A stretch of DNA of 5,449 bases from positions 1 to 5,449 of the forward strand of contig JBIQLO010000243.1 in NCBI GenBank assembly GCA_044464175.1, read 5' to 3'. The notes beneath the pieces were generated by a model. It did no database searches, had not been told where the DNA came from, and saw only the letters and a program-made list of their open reading frames with translations. How positions within the stretch are numbered: position 1 is the stretch's first letter; each line of letters starts with the position of its first letter. Both the position numbers and the translations under genes were made by a program. This DNA comes from JBIQLO01 sp044464175 (GTDB lineage Bacteria > Planctomycetota > Phycisphaerae > Tepidisphaerales > Tepidisphaeraceae). This document shows, one piece after another, positions 1 to 5,421 of this stretch.

Positions 1-21
1 CGAAGGCGGAAACAAAAGCCA

Positions 22-1140
22 TCATCTCCCCCCGCCGGCCGCCGGCCTCCCCCCGCCCACCCCTTCGGGCACCTGCTGGCTGAGGCAGTGGATCGCCCCC
101 AGCCCCCAGATCAGCTCCGTGCAGTCGATCCCGATCACCTCCCGCCCTCCCAGGCGCCGCTGGAGAATCTCCAGGGCCCGCCGGTCATTCTTGCGATTCC
201 GGTAGGTCGGCACCAGCAGCGCCCCGTTGACGAAATAGAAATTCACGTAGGTCGCCGGCAGCCGCTGCCCCTCATGCTCCACCACCCCCGGCATCGGGAT
301 CGTCACGATCTCAAACGGCCGCCCGTCCTGATCCTTGAGCATCTTGAGCCGCTTCAAATTCTCCCGCAGAATCTTGTAATTGGCATCCCGCGGGTCTTCC
401 TCCACCCCCGTCACGATGGTCGTCGGGCTGATGAACCGCGCCAGATCGTCCACGTGTCCATCGGTGTCATCCCCTTCAATTCCCTCCCCCAGCCAGCAGA
501 CATGTCGCTGCCCATAAAAATCCTTCAGGTACTGCTCGATCCGCTTTTTCGACACCCCGGGATTGCGGTTTTTGTTAAGCAGGCACTGCTCGGTGGTCAG
601 CACCGTCCCGGCCCCGTTGAAATCGACCGCCCCCCCCTCCATGACGATCCCGGGATAAAAGACCGGCAATCCCAGTTCTTCCGCCACCCGCGTCGGCACG
701 GCATCATCGGCATCATACGGCGGGTACTTCCCGCCCCAGGCGTTGAACCCCCAGTCGACAATGGCCCAATCCCCCTTTTTCCACTTCCCATTCTCCATTT
801 TCCGTCCCACGAACGCCGGCCCATGGTCCCGGCACCAGCACTCATTGGTCGGGATGTGGTGAAACCGGACGTTCCGCAGGGGACAGCCATTGGCCCGCAA
901 CTGTTCTTTCACAATCCGCTCATAATTCCCGTTGGGCACATTGATATGCACCAGCTCCCGCCGGGCGATTTCCCGGAATATCGCCGCCAGGTTCTTCGGC
1001 ACCGTGTGATACTTGTCCGGAAACGAAATCCCCTCCGGCCGTGGCCAGGAAAACCACGTCCCCGAGTGCCGCTCCCACTCCGCCGGAAACGTATAACCCA
1101 GAGAAGCGGGGGTCTGTTTCAAAATCTTGAGTTTGGCCAT
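22..1140 (-). CDS. aguA: Agmatine deiminase (agmatine iminohydrolase), PAD_porph family
   Basis: Hydrolyses agmatine to N-carbamoylputrescine and ammonia, the first step of the agmatine-to-putrescine route; no signal peptide is visible, so cytosolic. The 372-residue product has the family landmarks in order: ECWCRDHGPAF (about 100-110, with R104 and D105), MEGGAVDF (167-174, E168), TTEQCLLNKNRNP (182-194), DTDGHVDDLARF (225-236, H229 and D231) and the C-terminal GAIHCLSQQ (348-356), where C352 is the expected nucleophile. Together these fit the Cys/His/acid set of guanidine-group-modifying deiminases. The ATG at 1140 is chosen because homology-like sequence (LGYTFPAEWERHSGTWFSWP) begins about 14 residues after it. 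An in-frame ATG at 1227 would overlap the upstream gene and add 29 unrelated residues. No strong Shine-Dalgarno is seen. Partner aguB lies upstream, separated by a small membrane-protein gene. The protein ends in an unusual Gly/Ala/Arg-rich tail after QQVPEG. Family assignment is secure; the substrate is inferred from motifs and the aguB neighbour. Confidence 0.93.
   Translation of the reverse strand: MAKLKILKQTPASLGYTFPAEWERHSGTWFSWPRPEGISFPDKYHTVPKNLAAIFREIARRELVHINVPNGNYERIVKEQLRANGCPLRNVRFHHIPTNECWCRDHGPAFVGRKMENGKWKKGDWAIVDWGFNAWGGKYPPYDADDAVPTRVAEELGLPVFYPGIVMEGGAVDFNGAGTVLTTEQCLLNKNRNPGVSKKRIEQYLKDFYGQRHVCWLGEGIEGDDTDGHVDDLARFISPTTIVTGVEEDPRDANYKILRENLKRLKMLKDQDGRPFEIVTIPMPGVVEHEGQRLPATYVNFYFVNGALLVPTYRNRKNDRRALEILQRRLGGREVIGIDCTELIWGLGAIHCLSQQVPEGVGGGRPAAGGGR
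26..57 (-). repeat. 21-bp-spaced direct repeat in the last codons of aguA
   Basis: The 11-mer CTCCCCCCGCC occurs perfectly at 26-36 and 47-57 on the plus strand, 21 bases apart, flanking a GCCGGC-rich centre. Because 21 bases is seven codons, the protein gains a repeated GGGR motif (VGGGRPAAGGGR) just before the stop. The tail follows the point where the conserved family sequence ends, so a small tandem duplication in the 3' coding end is a reasonable explanation. Confidence 0.6.
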
Positions 1141-1195
1141 GACGATTGAATTCAGCAGGAAGACACATCGGGCACCGGAGTTGAGCCGGCCGGGA

Positions 1196-1621
1196 TTAAG
1201 CCGGCAGTTCTCCGGCCGCCTGCCCATTGGAAACGAGAATCAGCAGCGTCAGAAACATCGACGTATTGATGCCGATCATCCCGAGGGCAATATAAAAAAA
1301 CAAAGAGGTCCGCCACGCAACTCGACGCTCGGCCCCGGCGATGTCAACCAGCATTTGCGACCGCGCTTTCCATTCCGCATTGATGTCCATCTTGGCCAAA
1401 TAGGTGTCGAGCTCCCTGGCTCTTTCGGCGGGAGAACCTGGTCGGGAAAGAGGCAGCCCATGAAGGTCGAATGGCGCCTGCATGGCATCCAGCGCCGCTC
1501 CGCGCATCTTTTCACCAAAACCGGAGGTATCGGGCATCCAGAGGCTCTTGGCAAGATACAATCCCGTCCCCAACAGGAAATTGCACGCGCAGATCACGAC
1601 AATTATTTTGTGTCGACTCAT
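1196..1621 (-). CDS. Small unrecognised protein with two predicted membrane segments
   Basis: I do not recognise a family for this 141-residue protein. It has a hydrophobic stretch near the N-terminus (about 5-24, IIVVICACNFLLGTGLYL) and a longer one near the C-terminus (about 106-131, SLFFYIALGMIGI...LTLLILV). They flank a charged, probably helical middle region (about 60-103) ending in AERRVAWR. This suggests a two-pass membrane protein with a roughly 80-residue loop; the charge pattern does not settle the topology. The first segment could also be an uncleaved signal anchor. The start at 1621 is the first possible one, since an in-frame TGA lies two codons upstream; no clear Shine-Dalgarno is seen. 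It lies 188 bases after aguB and 55 bases before aguA on the same strand, so co-transcription with aguA is likely. Codon third positions look less G/C-biased than in the flanking enzymes (for example ATA, AGA, TTT, TTG), so it may be less conserved or more recently acquired. A role in polyamine transport or sensing is only a guess from position. Confidence 0.6.
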   Translation of the reverse strand: MSRHKIIVVICACNFLLGTGLYLAKSLWMPDTSGFGEKMRGAALDAMQAPFDLHGLPLSRPGSPAERARELDTYLAKMDINAEWKARSQMLVDIAGAERRVAWRTSLFFYIALGMIGINTSMFLTLLILVSNGQAAGELPA

Positions 1622-1765
1622 GTCTCAAACCAGCGGATTGACCACGCGAACCCCCGCGAAATCCTGCCCGGCGTTCAGGTCCTCGCTCCAAAGCTCCGAC
1701 GCCCCGGCCCATCGCTTCATTTTGATTTCAAGCGGGCTTTTATCTTCCGATCGCCCCATCGGCCT

Positions 1766-1795
1766 GTCTCCGTGTCCTCCATGCCCTCCGTGATG
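1766..1795. repeat. 9-nt periodic repeat in the aguB to membrane-protein gap
   Basis: On the minus strand three consecutive 9-mers read CACGGAGGG, CATGGAGGA and CACGGAGAC, a degenerate CAYGGAGRN unit. The array starts about 14 bases after the aguB stop codon. The rest of the 188-base gap (1622-1809) shows no convincing gene, terminator or promoter; a weak 5-bp inverted repeat (CCGAT/ATCGG, 1747-1762) lies beside the array. I recall similar CACGGAGGR-type intergenic repeats in environmental PVC-type genomes, which I cannot verify here. Confidence 0.6.
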
Positions 1796-1809
1796 AGTTT
1801 CCAAGCCGC

Positions 1810-2748
1810 TCAGGAAACCCCCGCCGTCTCCCCAAACCGCCGGCACAAGCCCCCGTACATGTCAATCCGCCGGTCCCGCAAAAACGGCCAGTGCGTCCGG
1901 CTGAACTCCACCCGCTCCAGGTCGCACGGCACGACCATCACCTCTTCCTGATCCGTCGAGGCCCGCTTCACGACCTGACCGTCCGGCGACGCCACGAACG
2001 ACTGGCCCCAGAACTCGATTCCCTCCTCGCTCACCGGCTTCCCCTTGGCGTCCAGAATCTTCTCCAGCCCGATCCGGTTGGGCGCACAGACATAACATCC
2101 GTTGGCCACCGCGTGGCTCCGCTGGATCAACTCCCAGGAGTCATGCTGCGCCTTGCCATACTCCGCCTTCTCGCTCGGATGCCACCCGATCGCCGTGGGA
2201 TAGAACAGAATCTCCGCCCCCTGCAGCGCCGTCAGCCGCGCCCCTTCGGGAAACCACTGGTCCCAGCAGATCAGCACCCCGATCGTCGCGTATTTCGTCT
2301 TCCAGGCCCGAAATCCCGTGTCCCCGGGCGTGAAGTAAAATTTTTCATAAAAGAGCGGATCATCCGGGATGTGCATCTTCCGGTACACCCCCAGCAGCGA
2401 CCCATCGGCGTCAATGATCGCGGCCGTGTTGTGATAGAGCCCGCTGGCCCGCCTCTCGAACAGCGACGCCACGATCACCACCCCGTGCTTTTTCGCCAGC
2501 TTGCCAAACGCCTCCGTGCTGGGCCCGGGGATCGGCTCGGCCAGCTTGAAAAACCGATGATCCTCCACCTGGCAGAAGTATTTCGACCGATACAGCTCCT
2601 GCGTGCAGATGATCTTCGCCCCCTGCCTGGCCGCCCGCTCGATCAGCCCCGCCTGCCGCCGCAGATTCTCCTTCGGATCGTCCGAACAGGCCATCTGCGT
2701 CAGCCCCACCTTCACCACATTTCCGCTGGGTTTCCGTGTCTTTGCCAT
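1810..2748 (-). CDS. aguB: N-carbamoylputrescine amidase, nitrilase superfamily
   Basis: Hydrolyses N-carbamoylputrescine to putrescine, CO2 and ammonia, the step after AguA. The 312-residue length and layout fit the carbon-nitrogen hydrolase (nitrilase) fold, which usually forms cytosolic oligomers. The catalytic Glu-Lys-Cys triad is visible: E51 in CTQELY, K124 in YRKMHIPDD and C161 in LICWDQWFPE. The stretch IPDDPLFYEKFYFTPGD (127-143) and the following WDQWFPEGAR are characteristic of the N-carbamoylputrescine amidase subgroup rather than beta-ureidopropionase or aliphatic nitrilase. The C-terminal RDRRIDMYGGLCRRF also fits. The ATG at 2748 is taken as the start because family-like sequence (VKVGLTQMAC) begins at residue 12; the Shine-Dalgarno is weak. 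The gene follows a probable terminator hairpin and a 92-base leader, so it likely begins a transcription unit separate from the dehydrogenase upstream. Downstream come the membrane protein and aguA. The presence of aguA in the same block strongly supports the specific substrate. Confidence 0.93.
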   Translation of the reverse strand: MAKTRKPSGNVVKVGLTQMACSDDPKENLRRQAGLIERAARQGAKIICTQELYRSKYFCQVEDHRFFKLAEPIPGPSTEAFGKLAKKHGVVIVASLFERRASGLYHNTAAIIDADGSLLGVYRKMHIPDDPLFYEKFYFTPGDTGFRAWKTKYATIGVLICWDQWFPEGARLTALQGAEILFYPTAIGWHPSEKAEYGKAQHDSWELIQRSHAVANGCYVCAPNRIGLEKILDAKGKPVSEEGIEFWGQSFVASPDGQVVKRASTDQEEVMVVPCDLERVEFSRTHWPFLRDRRIDMYGGLCRRFGETAGVS

Positions 2749-2763
2749 GATTGCTTCACATAG

Positions 2764-2781
2764 GGCACGCCGCGGCGCGCC
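2764..2781. promoter_or_regulatory. 18-bp near-palindrome in the aguB leader
   Basis: GGCACGCCGCGGCGCGCC is symmetric except for one base pair (A at 2767 against C at 2778). It begins 16 bases upstream of the aguB ATG, between the start codon and a putative -10 element. It could be an operator or an RNA structure limiting translation, but in GC-rich DNA such a palindrome could be fortuitous. No regulator is recognised. Confidence 0.3.
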
Positions 2782-2812
2782 AAACAGACTTCATTGAACC
2801 GCCGCCGCTTGA

Positions 2813-2841
2813 ATCATAGCCCCCTTGCGCCAAATGCAAAA
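2813..2841 (-). promoter_or_regulatory. Weak candidate promoter for aguB
   Basis: Read on the minus strand, TATGAT (2818-2813) matches the -10 consensus at five of six positions and lies about 65 bases upstream of the aguB ATG. The hexamer 17 bases further upstream, TTTTGC (2841-2836), is a poor -35 and overlaps the foot of the terminator hairpin. The call rests mainly on the -10 and on the need for a promoter after the terminator. Confidence 0.25.
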
Positions 2842-2874
2842 TGCGGAACGCGGGCCGCGCCCGTCATTCCGCAT
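2841..2874 (-). terminator. Probable intrinsic terminator after the dehydrogenase gene
   Basis: An 8-bp perfect outer stem (ATGCGGAA 2841-2848 with TTCCGCAT 2867-2874) encloses a 5-bp inner stem (CGGGC 2851-2855 with GCCCG 2859-2863) and a 3-base loop. On the minus strand it is followed by TTTGCATTTGG, moderately U-rich. On the plus strand the tail CTCTTTTCTTT is better, so it could act in both directions. It starts 42 bases after the dehydrogenase stop and separates that gene from aguB. Confidence 0.55.
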
Positions 2875-2896
2875 CTCTTTTCTTTAGGTCCGTTTC

Positions 2897-2954
2897 CAGC
2901 ACCCGGCACGCAGCACTCAGCACCCGGCGCTCCCCTTGCCCAGCACCCGGTACT
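2897..2954. repeat. GC-rich heptad repeat across the dehydrogenase stop codon
   Basis: Five consecutive 7-mers start at 2897: CAGCACC, CGGCACG, CAGCACT, CAGCACC, CGGCGCT. After a 9-base interruption there are two more (CAGCACC, CGGTACT, 2941-2954). The consensus is about CRGCACY with a 7-nt period. The dehydrogenase stop (2917-2919) falls inside the array, so its last residues are encoded by repeat units. Confidence 0.7.
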
Positions 2955-4332
2955 CTCCCACCACCCCGAACGCCGCCCCATCGAGCATCCGCCAGCAGTC
3001 CACGATCACCCGCCGCCGCCCCCCGGCCTGGAACTGCTCCGGCTTCAGCCGCTTGTACGCCTCCCAGTTGGTCATCAGCAGCACCACATCCGAAGCCTCG
3101 ATCACCGCCTCGGCCGACGGCGCCAGCGTCACCGCCTCGCCCAGCACCTTCCGCGCGTTCTCCATCGCCTCCGGATCATGCGCCACCACCTTCACGCCCC
3201 CCGTCGCCAGCCGCCGCGCCAGCAGCAGCCCCGGCGCATGTTCCACCACGTTCGACCCCGCCTTGTACGACAAGCCCAAAATCCCAACCGTCGCCCCCTC
3301 CGGCAGCTCCCGCACCACCTTTTCCGCCAGCCGGTCGATCTGGTGATGGTTGATCCGATCCGTCGCCTCGGGAATCAGCGGGTTCACCCCGTAATGCCGC
3401 GCCAGCGCCCCAAATGCCACGTTGTCCCGCGGGAAGCACGGCCCCCCATACCCCAGCGCCCCCTTCAGATACTTCTTGCCGATCCGCGTGTCCATCCCCA
3501 GCGCCCCGGTCACCACGTCCACATCCGCCTTGGGCAATTTTTCACAAACCTCCGCCAGCATATTCGCATACGAAATTTTCGTGGTGACGAACGTGTTGAC
3601 CGCGATCTTGGTCAATTCCGCGTTCACCCAGTTCATCCGCGCGATCAGCGGCCGGTTATCGCACACCCCCTTGTACATCTCCTCCAGCAGCCCCCCCGAC
3701 CGATCATCCGACTCCCCGATCAGGATGAAGTCCGGATTGAGCATGTCCCGGATCACGCTTCCCAGCGCGATGAACTCCGGGTTGTAGCAAAACCCGAAAT
3801 CCACCCCGCACTTCTTCCCACTTGCCTGCTCCAGATGCGGCACCAGTTCCCTGTCGCACGACCCCGGCATCACCGTGCTGGCCAGCGACACCAGGTGCCA
3901 CTTCTTCTTCTGTTTCAGCGCCTCCCCCACCCGCCCCAGCGCATCCTTGGCATGTTTGAGCGAGAAAAACCCGTTCTCCTCGCTCGGCGTCGGCACCACC
4001 AGGATCGTCAGGTCCGAGCGCTCGATCGCATCCTCATAGTCATGCGTGGCGCTGAGACGGCTCCGGTTGGTAGAAATCATCTCCGCCAGCCGCGGCTCGC
4101 TCACCGGCGCCTCCCCCGCATTGATCGCCTGCACGAACGCGTCGTTGGCGTCCAGCCCGATCACCGTATGCCCCTTGCTCGCCAGCACGGCCGCCAGCGG
4201 CGATCCCAGCTTCCCCAGCCCCACCACCGAGACCGTAAACACCCGCTTGCTCCCCTCAGGGGCCTGAACCTGCTTGAACACCGTCGTCTTCTCCTTGCCC
4301 GCCACCGGATTCAATACTGCCGTGCTGCTCAT
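2917..4332 (-). CDS. UDP-glucose/GDP-mannose dehydrogenase family protein (nucleotide-sugar 6-dehydrogenase)
   Basis: NAD-dependent four-electron oxidation of a nucleotide sugar at C6 to the uronic acid, a cytosolic step supplying precursors for capsule, exopolysaccharide or other glycans. The 471-residue product (from ATG 4332) has a Rossmann motif VGLGKLG (37-43) with an acidic residue closing the NAD site (GLDAND, D61). It continues with VPTPS (113-117), STVMPG (152-157), YNPEF (183-187), ELTKIAVNTF (239-248, K242 and N246) and GGPCFPRD (296-303) with catalytic C299. The C-terminal UDP-binding-type domain has LGLSYKAGSNVVE (352-364) and IVDCWRMLD (443-451). The start at 4332 is preferred over an in-frame GTG at 4365 because GAGGA sits five bases before the ATG. 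About 30 Lys-rich residues precede the first beta strand, longer than usual. The gene lies 54 bases after the methyltransferase, probably in one transcript, and its 3' end runs into a heptad repeat. Substrate (UDP-glucose, UDP-ManNAc or GDP-mannose type) cannot be decided from motifs. Confidence 0.9.
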   Translation of the reverse strand: MSSTAVLNPVAGKEKTTVFKQVQAPEGSKRVFTVSVVGLGKLGSPLAAVLASKGHTVIGLDANDAFVQAINAGEAPVSEPRLAEMISTNRSRLSATHDYEDAIERSDLTILVVPTPSEENGFFSLKHAKDALGRVGEALKQKKKWHLVSLASTVMPGSCDRELVPHLEQASGKKCGVDFGFCYNPEFIALGSVIRDMLNPDFILIGESDDRSGGLLEEMYKGVCDNRPLIARMNWVNAELTKIAVNTFVTTKISYANMLAEVCEKLPKADVDVVTGALGMDTRIGKKYLKGALGYGGPCFPRDNVAFGALARHYGVNPLIPEATDRINHHQIDRLAEKVVRELPEGATVGILGLSYKAGSNVVEHAPGLLLARRLATGGVKVVAHDPEAMENARKVLGEAVTLAPSAEAVIEASDVVLLMTNWEAYKRLKPEQFQAGGRRRVIVDCWRMLDGAAFGVVGEYRVLGKGSAGC

Positions 4333-4342
4333 GCGTTTCCTC
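4333..4342 (-). promoter_or_regulatory. Shine-Dalgarno site that fixes the dehydrogenase start
   Basis: On the minus strand GAGGAAACGC directly precedes the ATG at 4332, giving GAGGA with a 5-base spacer. It is the clearest ribosome binding site in the window and favours this ATG over the GTG 33 bases upstream. Confidence 0.7.
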
Positions 4343-4346
4343 GTAG

Positions 4347-4363
4347 GGTCCGCCACGCGGACC
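4347..4363. repeat. Perfect hairpin just upstream of the dehydrogenase ribosome binding site
   Basis: GGTCCGC (4347-4353) and GCGGACC (4357-4363) form a 7-bp perfect stem with a 3-base loop, in the 54-base gap between the methyltransferase stop and the dehydrogenase ATG. Only four bases separate it from the GAGG of the Shine-Dalgarno. It may be a dispersed palindromic repeat, an RNA processing or stability element, or a structure influencing translation. No T-run follows, so it is not an intrinsic terminator. Confidence 0.55.
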
Positions 4364-4386
4364 ACCCTCTGACCGTTGTCACGTGC

Positions 4387-5238
4387 CTACTGCTTGCGCT
4401 TCGATGCCTGAATCAGCAAATGCCACCCCAGTTCCTTCTCCAGTTCCGCCAGTTGCTCATCGCTCACCCCCGCCCAGGCGGCATCCTTCTTATACTCATA
4501 CCGCTTGTATGCCTCAACATCCCAGGTGAAGATATGGCTCTTGTACATTTTCTGGATGTCAAAGCCTTCCAGCAGCCGCCGCGCCTCGTCAAATGTGTAG
4601 CTCCAGGTCACCGGGCACCCGCTCTGCGCCTCCGAGTTCCGCGCGATCAGCTCATCCAGCCGCCCCATGTCCCACACCCCCTCCTCCTTCATGATCCAGA
4701 ACAGCTTGTAGCTCACCTTGGAGTAAACCATCAGCCGCAATTCCCCGTCATCCGCCAGATACTGCTCCCGGATGTGCCGAACGATCGTCTCCGGGTGCGG
4801 GCTGTGATGAATCACCCCGAATGAATAGACCAGGTCAAACTTCTGCGGCTTCACCACCTGCGGCAACTGCTCGGCGTTTCCCTGGTGAAAATCGATCCGG
4901 TCGGCCAGTCCGAACACCTCCGCCCGCTGCCTGGCCACCGCCATCGACTTGTCCGACAGCTCGATCACCGTCACCTGCGCCCCGGCCCGCGCGAAATTGA
5001 TCGTGTCGGTCCCGATCCCGCACCCGATCTCCAGGACCTTCTTCCCCTTCCACCTGGCGAATTCGGCAAACTGCGGGATGTGCGGCTCCACAAAGTACTT
5101 GCGCTTCTCGACTTCGTCGAAATACTCCCGCGTCCCCACCTCCTTGGTCGAGTGCCGGATGTTGCACGGCCGGGCGTTCCAGAAATCCCGCACCCGATCG
5201 ATTGGCACCGCCGTAAATCCTGAATCCGTCTGTGTCAT
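4387..5238 (-). CDS. Class I SAM-dependent methyltransferase of unknown substrate
   Basis: Transfers a methyl group from S-adenosylmethionine to an unidentified acceptor; probably cytosolic, with no signal peptide or membrane segment. The 283-residue protein has a distinctive N-terminal stretch (FWNARPCNIRHSTKEVG, 19-35; TREYFDEVEKRKYFVEPHIP, 36-55). The Rossmann-type core follows: motif I VLEIGCGIGTDT (68-79), an acidic residue ending beta 2 in VIELSD (91-96, E93), GNAEQLP (120-126) and FDLVYSFGVIHHSPHP (134-149). The C-terminal third (about 165-283) is less conserved-looking and probably binds substrate. The ATG at 5238 is the first possible start because an in-frame TAG lies two codons upstream; AAGG about 10 bases before it may be the ribosome binding site. 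A strong-looking promoter lies directly upstream. The nucleotide-sugar dehydrogenase gene follows on the same strand, so sugar or glycan methylation is a reasonable guess, but quinone, lipid or small-molecule methylation cannot be excluded. Confidence 0.88.
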   Translation of the reverse strand: MTQTDSGFTAVPIDRVRDFWNARPCNIRHSTKEVGTREYFDEVEKRKYFVEPHIPQFAEFARWKGKKVLEIGCGIGTDTINFARAGAQVTVIELSDKSMAVARQRAEVFGLADRIDFHQGNAEQLPQVVKPQKFDLVYSFGVIHHSPHPETIVRHIREQYLADDGELRLMVYSKVSYKLFWIMKEEGVWDMGRLDELIARNSEAQSGCPVTWSYTFDEARRLLEGFDIQKMYKSHIFTWDVEAYKRYEYKKDAAWAGVSDEQLAELEKELGWHLLIQASKRKQ

Positions 5239-5252
5239 AGTCTAAAAGCCTT

Positions 5253-5268
5253 TTTGTTGGCCAACCAA
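5253..5268. promoter_or_regulatory. Palindrome at the predicted transcription start
   Basis: GTTGGCCAAC (5256-5265) is a perfect 10-bp palindrome. With one mismatched pair it extends to 16 bases (5253-5268). It lies immediately downstream of the -10 element and spans the expected transcription start near 5262, a position typical for repressor operators. The cognate factor is unknown. Confidence 0.4.
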
Positions 5269-5296
5269 AGTATCCGCCCCCCCCCGCCAGTGTCAA
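5269..5296 (-). promoter_or_regulatory. Sigma70-type promoter of the methyltransferase-dehydrogenase unit, with a G9 spacer tract
   Basis: On the minus strand a perfect -35 hexamer TTGACA (5296-5291) is followed after 16 bases by GATACT (5274-5269), which matches the -10 consensus at four of six positions. The predicted start near 5262 gives a leader of about 24 bases. The spacer contains a run of nine G residues (C9 on the plus strand, 5277-5285). This is the best promoter in the window. Confidence 0.6.
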
Positions 5297-5307
5297 TCAA
5301 ATGACAC
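5290..5307. promoter_or_regulatory. Dyad-symmetric operator-like site over the -35 element
   Basis: GTGTCAATCAAATGACAC has perfect 6-bp half-sites (GTGTCA 5290-5295, TGACAC 5302-5307) with a 6-base spacer. It overlaps the -35 hexamer of the methyltransferase promoter, which fits a dimeric repressor or an activator contacting RNA polymerase. Which regulator family binds is not inferred. The adjacent upstream stretch 5308-5421 shows no convincing feature. Confidence 0.45.
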
Positions 5308-5421
5308 ACCCCGCCAATCCTCTCCAGGGAGGGAAGCATTCCCGTCAAACAAACCGATCGACCTCGCTCTCCCCCTCCACCCATTGCACCCCGCCCCCCA
5401 ATTCACTACATAAGAATCCCG

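Noticed and set aside
630..637. G8 tract in aguA coding sequence as a translational phase-variation site
   Set aside because: It encodes the conserved Glu-Gly-Gly-Ala at the active site, so the Gly codons explain it; no sign of frame switching.
88..1149. 353-codon plus-strand open frame antisense to aguA
   Set aside because: Pro/His/Arg-rich shadow of a well-supported enzyme gene, with no motif of its own.
1185..1205. GCCGGC inverted repeat around the membrane-protein stop codon as a terminator
   Set aside because: Six-bp stem with a 9-base loop and no following T-run; GCCGGC is itself palindromic and common in GC-rich DNA.
1141..1227. Upstream ATG start for aguA at 1227
   Set aside because: The 29 added residues overlap the membrane-protein gene and do not resemble the family; the ATG at 1140 gives the expected N-terminus.
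1625..1846. 73-codon minus-strand frame in the gap after aguB
   Set aside because: It begins inside the aguB 3' end in another frame, includes the 9-nt repeat (translated as HGGHGGHGD) and has no ribosome binding site or family resemblance.
1891..2763. 290-codon plus-strand open frame antisense to aguB
   Set aside because: Same compositional shadow effect; no domain or signal.
2841..2954. CRISPR-like array suggested by spaced repeats
   Set aside because: Units are 7 nt and contiguous with no 25-40 nt unique spacers, and no cas gene is present.
4333..4365. GTG start for the dehydrogenase at 4365
   Set aside because: It lies inside the hairpin without a Shine-Dalgarno, while the ATG at 4332 has a well-placed GAGGA.
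2794..4824. 676-codon plus-strand open frame antisense to the dehydrogenase and the methyltransferase
   Set aside because: Its translation is low-complexity His/Pro/Arg/Gln-rich, has no recognisable domain and spans two genes with clear families; it is open because GC-biased third positions on the minus strand remove stops.
5331..5343. GGGAA-GCA-TTCCC hairpin upstream of the methyltransferase promoter as a terminator
   Set aside because: Only a 5-bp stem with no T-run on either strand.
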